From Luteipulveratus mongoliensis (lineage in GTDB: Bacteria > Actinomycetota > Actinomycetes > Actinomycetales > Dermatophilaceae): a stretch of DNA of 64,000 nt. Below, one piece after another: positions 60,885 to 64,000 of this stretch. The stretch is from positions 4,836,001 through 4,900,000 of the forward strand of contig NZ_CP011112.1 in the NCBI RefSeq assembly GCF_001190945.1. Direction: 5' to 3'. The position numbers were made by a program, and so were the translations under genes. Each line of letters begins with the position of its first letter. Positions within the stretch are counted from its first letter, which is position 1. Under the pieces are notes generated by a model. That model had not been told where the DNA came from, made no database searches, and was given only the letters and a program-made list of their open reading frames with translations.

Positions 60885-62225
60885 CTAGGGACGCTCGGCG
60901 ATCAGATGACGGTAGAACGCCACCCCGCGGCCGAGGGCATCGAGCGAGATGTACTCATCGACACCGTGGATGCTGTCGCGCTGCTCCCGTGTCATCGCGA
61001 ACGGGCTGAAGCGGTAGACGTGATCGCTGATGGCATGAAAATGGCGGGCATCCGAGGCCTGCATCATCACGTAGGGCGCCGTGACCGCGTCCGGATAGGT
61101 CACCGCGACGGCGGACCGGATCGCGTCGAACTGCTCACCGTCACTTGGTGACACCGATGTCGGGTTGCTGCCGGACACCACGCGCAGCTCGATGGTGCGG
61201 TCCTTGATCACGTCACCGAGGCGCGCGACGACACTCTCGACGGTCTCTCCGAGCTGGATGCGGATGTTGGCGTGCGCGGTTGCCCGGGCGGCGATGACGT
61301 TGGCGGCCGGGCTGCCCTCGAGCCGGGTGATGGCAACGGTCGTGCGGACGACGGCCGCGGTCTCGGGCCCCATCCGCGCGAACGCCTGCGCGAGCGCCGG
61401 GCGCAAGGACCCGGCGCGGGACAGCACCGCTCGCAGCGGACCCCTCACGTGCTCGCCGAGTGTCTCGACCATGGCGAGAGCGGGGTCGGTCAGGGTGACC
61501 GGGAACGGGTGCTGGTCGAGGCGGCCGATCGCTCGCGCAAGCCGCGCTACAGCGCCGCCCTGTCTCGGCATCGCGGCATGCCCACCCTGGTCAGCGGTGG
61601 TGATCTCCAGATCGAGCAGACCCTTCTCCGCAACACCGACCAGTGCGGCCGGCCGGCGCAGCCCAGGGAAGACGCCTTCGACGACCGCACCACCCTCGTC
61701 GATGACGAGCCATGGCGTCACCCCTCGGCTGCGCAGCTCGTCGACCGCCTCCACCGCGGCCGTACCAGCCACCTCCTCATCGCACCCGAAGGACAGGTAG
61801 ACATCCTGCTCTGGCGAATAGCCTTCTGCCAGAAGGGTTTCGACCGCCTCACAGATCACGACGAGCGAGCCCTTGTCGTCCAACGTCCCGCGACCATGCA
61901 CGTCCGTGGCAGAGACGCGCCCCGAGAACGGGTCCTCGCTCCAGTCCGACTCGACCACAGGGACGACATCCCAGTGAGCCATCAGTACGAGGGGCTTCTC
62001 CGCGCTGTCGCCAGCCCAATGGAACAGCAGTCCACCAGGGCCGACCGTGGTGCGATCGAGGTGCTCATGGAGCAGTGGGTAGGACGCCTCGAAGGTCTTG
62101 ACGAACCGAGCGAAGGCGACATCATCCTGATGCCCGGGGTCGGGATGGGAGACGGTCGGGATGCGTACGAGGGCACTCAGATGCTCAGCCGCGCGCTGCT
62201 GGAACTGCGTCCCGATGTCGGTCAC
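60885..62225 (-). CDS. M20-family metallopeptidase (PM20D1/CPS1-like)
   Basis: 446 residues. Metal motifs: MAHWDVVPV (HxD), GRGTLDDKG (Asp), DEEVAG (catalytic Glu pair), and a late RHFHAISDHVYRFSPF with the metal His. Length and C-terminus (ISDHVYRFSPFAMTREQRDSIHG) match the carboxypeptidase S group, which cleaves N-acyl amino acids or dipeptides. No signal peptide. Confidence 0.92.
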   Translation of the reverse strand: MTDIGTQFQQRAAEHLSALVRIPTVSHPDPGHQDDVAFARFVKTFEASYPLLHEHLDRTTVGPGGLLFHWAGDSAEKPLVLMAHWDVVPVVESDWSEDPFSGRVSATDVHGRGTLDDKGSLVVICEAVETLLAEGYSPEQDVYLSFGCDEEVAGTAAVEAVDELRSRGVTPWLVIDEGGAVVEGVFPGLRRPAALVGVAEKGLLDLEITTADQGGHAAMPRQGGAVARLARAIGRLDQHPFPVTLTDPALAMVETLGEHVRGPLRAVLSRAGSLRPALAQAFARMGPETAAVVRTTVAITRLEGSPAANVIAARATAHANIRIQLGETVESVVARLGDVIKDRTIELRVVSGSNPTSVSPSDGEQFDAIRSAVAVTYPDAVTAPYVMMQASDARHFHAISDHVYRFSPFAMTREQRDSIHGVDEYISLDALGRGVAFYRHLIAERP

Positions 62226-62232
62226 CGAGCCA

Positions 62233-62619
62233 TTATCGGGGCATCACCTCCCCCAGACCGGCGCGACTTCGAACCCGGGCCAGACCGAGCCCAGGTGTTG
62301 AGACGGGCACCCCGACGGTCACGACGACATCTTCGGCACCGGTCGCACAGCTCAGCAAGGACGCTCCGTTCGCCTGAGCGAGGCTGCCTGCAGCCGCGCA
62401 CGGATCGGAGTCAGGGCGCGGGTTGAGCACCCGATCCGCAGCGGCGAGCGCGGCAAGGTCGGCGGCCGTACGCGCTCGCATGCTTGCGTGCACGACGCTC
62501 ACCAGCACCATGGCGCCGGCCATCAAGATGAGGGTCACGCCCGCGATGCCGACCATGAGCAGGGAGCCCGAGCCCCTGTCCGTTCGACGGCACGCTGGGC
62601 TCGGGCGGCACAGGGTCAT
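62233..62619 (-). CDS. Rv3654c-type TadE-like protein
   Basis: 128 residues from the ATG at 62619 (overlap with tadE). One N-terminal helix (SLLMVGIAGVTLILMAGAMVLV), then the pseudopilin-like AADLAALAAADRVL block with two Cys further on. The family follows TadE in actinobacterial pilus loci. In mycobacteria the related protein is secreted and modulates host apoptosis. Confidence 0.85.
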   Translation of the reverse strand: MTLCRPSPACRRTDRGSGSLLMVGIAGVTLILMAGAMVLVSVVHASMRARTAADLAALAAADRVLNPRPDSDPCAAAGSLAQANGASLLSCATGAEDVVVTVGVPVSTPGLGLARVRSRAGLGEVMPR

Positions 62620-63011
62620 GGCGCGCCCTCCTCGGCAGCCAGCTCCCGCTCGGCCTGGGCCGTGGCGGACAGCTGCCGGTCGCCTGCCAGCCAGCCCAGC
62701 GGACCCGGCACCGGACTGGTCACCGAGACCCGTACCCAGGTGTCGCCGGCCACTCCGACCCGAGCTCCGGCGGGCGCATTGCGCATCCCCGCCTCCTGGA
62801 CCGCTCCGGCGGAGTCGCCCCGTGCCGCCGAGCGCGCGGCCAGCCGAGCCGCATCCGCACATCGGACCTGGTCGATCCCGATGACCACTGCATTGAGTGC
62901 CACCGCGAGTACGAACACGACCGCGGGCACGGCAGCTGCGAGCTCGGCGGACACCATGCCGGTGTCGCGTCGCCTGACCGACCCTCGTCGAGCTCGCAGC
63001 TGCCCGGCCAT
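62616..63011 (-). CDS. TadE-family pilus-assembly protein
   Basis: 131 residues. Short basic N-terminus, TadE pattern RRRDTGMVSAELAAAVPAVVFVLAVALNAV, then RCADAARLAARSAARGD. Processed pseudopilin-like subunit of the Tad (tight adherence) machine. Both borders overlap neighbours by 4 or 1 base. Confidence 0.9.
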   Translation of the reverse strand: MAGQLRARRGSVRRRDTGMVSAELAAAVPAVVFVLAVALNAVVIGIDQVRCADAARLAARSAARGDSAGAVQEAGMRNAPAGARVGVAGDTWVRVSVTSPVPGPLGWLAGDRQLSATAQAERELAAEEGAP

Positions 63012-63229
63012 CAGGACACCGTGCTCAGCGCCGACTGGATGATGCTGGTCAACGCCGCCTTGACCGTTCCTGACTTGATCACGGCGATCAGCAAGGCCGC
63101 GAAGGCCACTGCTGCGAGCGTGCCGACGGCGTACTCGGCGGTCGTCATCCCGGCGTCTCGCCCCTGTGCGACAGCGAGTCGCCAGCGCACAGCGAGTCGG
63201 CGACTCACCTTGAGGGTCTTGGTGTTCAT
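63011..63229 (-). CDS. DUF4244 Flp-like pilin
   Basis: 72 residues from the ATG at 63229 (AGGAGG). A basic leader, then the GMTTAEYAVGTLAAVAFAALLIAVI pilin helix with Glu five residues after the Gly cleavage site: the Flp processing site recognised by a TadV-type peptidase. Probably the major subunit. Confidence 0.92.
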   Translation of the reverse strand: MNTKTLKVSRRLAVRWRLAVAQGRDAGMTTAEYAVGTLAAVAFAALLIAVIKSGTVKAALTSIIQSALSTVS

Positions 63230-63326
63230 GTTGTCCTCCTGTGTCGACCGCGACGGCTTGTCCGAAGGCGGTGTCTTGCCGGCAGGGTGTGGTGCCGGTG
63301 CCGTCCAACGCGGACGGCGTCTGTCA

Positions 63327-63346
63327 CCGCAGGCGTGGGCCTGCGG
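63327..63346 (-). terminator. Hairpin between tadC and the pilin gene
   Basis: Perfect 8-bp stem CCGCAGGC / GCCTGCGG with a 4-base loop in the 129-base gap. It may separate transcription of the pilin from the upstream genes. Confidence 0.5.
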
Positions 63347-63358
63347 CACGTGTGGGTC

Positions 63359-63937
63359 TCACGGCACGCCGGCCATGAGGTCGGCTGCGAGCGCGGCGAC
63401 CACGGGCACCACGGTCAGCAGCCCGAACGCGGGCAGGAAGCACAGCCCCAGCGGGATCACGATGCGCACCGACAGCCGCGCAGCCGACTCCTCCAGCCGC
63501 CGACGCTCGCTGTCACGGACGTCGTACGCCGCCTGCTTGAGCAGCTGCGCGGGCGGCACTCCGGCGATGCTCGCCAGGGACATTGCCTGCGCGGCCGGCT
63601 GCCAGATGGTCGGCAGCCCCTGCCACGCCGCTGTCGGGTCGACGCCCCACCGGAGTGCCGCGCCGACATGACGCAGATGACTCGTGACCATCGGCCCGGA
63701 CCGGTCGGCGACCGCGTCCACCGCGGTCATCACCGGCGCGCCGCTGCTGAGGGCGAGCGCGAGCAGATCCATGGACTCGGCGACGGCGAGCGGTCCTTCG
63801 CCTGATGACTGGGCGGAGCTGGACGGCGAGGCTGCGGACACGACCGCCGAGGTCGCCGGCGCGAGGGTGAGGACACCTCGGCGCGGCCAGGCGCACCACG
63901 CGGCCAGGACCAGAGCGCCGATCAGCAGGCTGCTCAT
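63359..63937 (-). CDS. TadC-like type II secretion F domain protein
   Basis: 192 residues: an N-terminal membrane helix, a helical T2SSF domain (VAESMDLLALALSSGAPVMTAVDAV, RWGVDPTAAWQGL) and two C-terminal helices (IPLGLCFLPAFGLLTVVPVVAAL). Platform protein of the Tad pilus. The ATG overlaps the upstream stop by 4 bases. Confidence 0.88.
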   Translation of the reverse strand: MSSLLIGALVLAAWCAWPRRGVLTLAPATSAVVSAASPSSSAQSSGEGPLAVAESMDLLALALSSGAPVMTAVDAVADRSGPMVTSHLRHVGAALRWGVDPTAAWQGLPTIWQPAAQAMSLASIAGVPPAQLLKQAAYDVRDSERRRLEESAARLSVRIVIPLGLCFLPAFGLLTVVPVVAALAADLMAGVP

Positions 63938-64000
63938 GCGATGCTCCGCTCCGCCGTCGCGCGGCGGACCATCCGGGCGACCATGGCGCGACCGAGGAGG
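63934..64000 (-). CDS. C-terminal end of the upstream tad gene (TadB position), cut by window
   Basis: The last 21 codons before a TGA that overlaps tadC, ending RRATAERSIA. By position this is TadB; the fragment is too short to prove it. Confidence 0.5.
   Translation of the reverse strand, partial: LLGRAMVARMVRRATAERSIA

Overview
High-GC actinobacterial chromosome. The housekeeping order (tilS-hpt-ftsH-folE-folP-folBK-DUF3180; tmk-holB; topA; DUF1998 helicase; Tad pilus genes), the frequent GTG starts and the ATGA/GTGA gene overlaps all point to Micrococcales; a Dermacoccaceae/Intrasporangiaceae-like genus is plausible, but I cannot fix it from sequence alone.

Layout. 1-14.7 kb: the end of nuoD, a secreted DUF6801 protein, then a long minus-strand block of cell-wall, tRNA-modification, purine-salvage, protease and folate genes (dacB, zinc metalloprotease, tilS, hpt, ftsH, folE, folP, folBK, DUF3180). 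Two secreted-protein genes are wedged between hpt and ftsH. 14.8-16.1 kb: an intact IS110-family element sitting in the loop of a chromosomal palindromic repeat; its non-coding end carries guide-like segments matching both target halves and both element ends, as expected of a bridge RNA. 16-25.7 kb: GntR/MFS, hydrolase, GNAT, Tat phosphoesterase, membrane protein, serine hydrolase, and ene-reductase with MerR. 25.7-27.2 kb: an AbiE toxin-antitoxin pair with its operator.

27.26-36.05 kb: a complete actinomycete integrative and conjugative element (AICE) integrated in the 3' half of tRNA-Thr(CGU). It has direct repeats at both ends, a KorSA-like GntR repressor with an operator array, a glycosyltransferase, a Pra-like activator, an FtsK/TraSA-type translocase, two WhiB-like proteins, a RepSA-type HUH initiator, an excisionase and a tyrosine integrase.

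36-64 kb: secreted TAP-type hydrolase, holB, tmk, TipA-like MerR, a Phd/Doc-type pair whose Doc lacks the Fic histidine, amino-acid permease, HIT-like protein, methyltransferase, GNAT, serine hydrolase, two lipoproteins, topA, DODA dioxygenase, MazG-like pyrophosphohydrolase, VapC/Phd pair, large methyltransferase, AIM24, STAS, DUF1998 helicase, a monomeric PheRS-like protein with a small leader ORF, M20 peptidase, and the 3' part of a Tad locus.

A family of palindromic repeats built on GGTCGAGTAG / CTACTCGACC occurs at five sites, mostly at gene 3' ends, and often supplies the stop codon (proteins ending LVE or PVE). Other long palindromes lie at 2.25, 11.33, 12.59, 52.2 and 59.05 kb.
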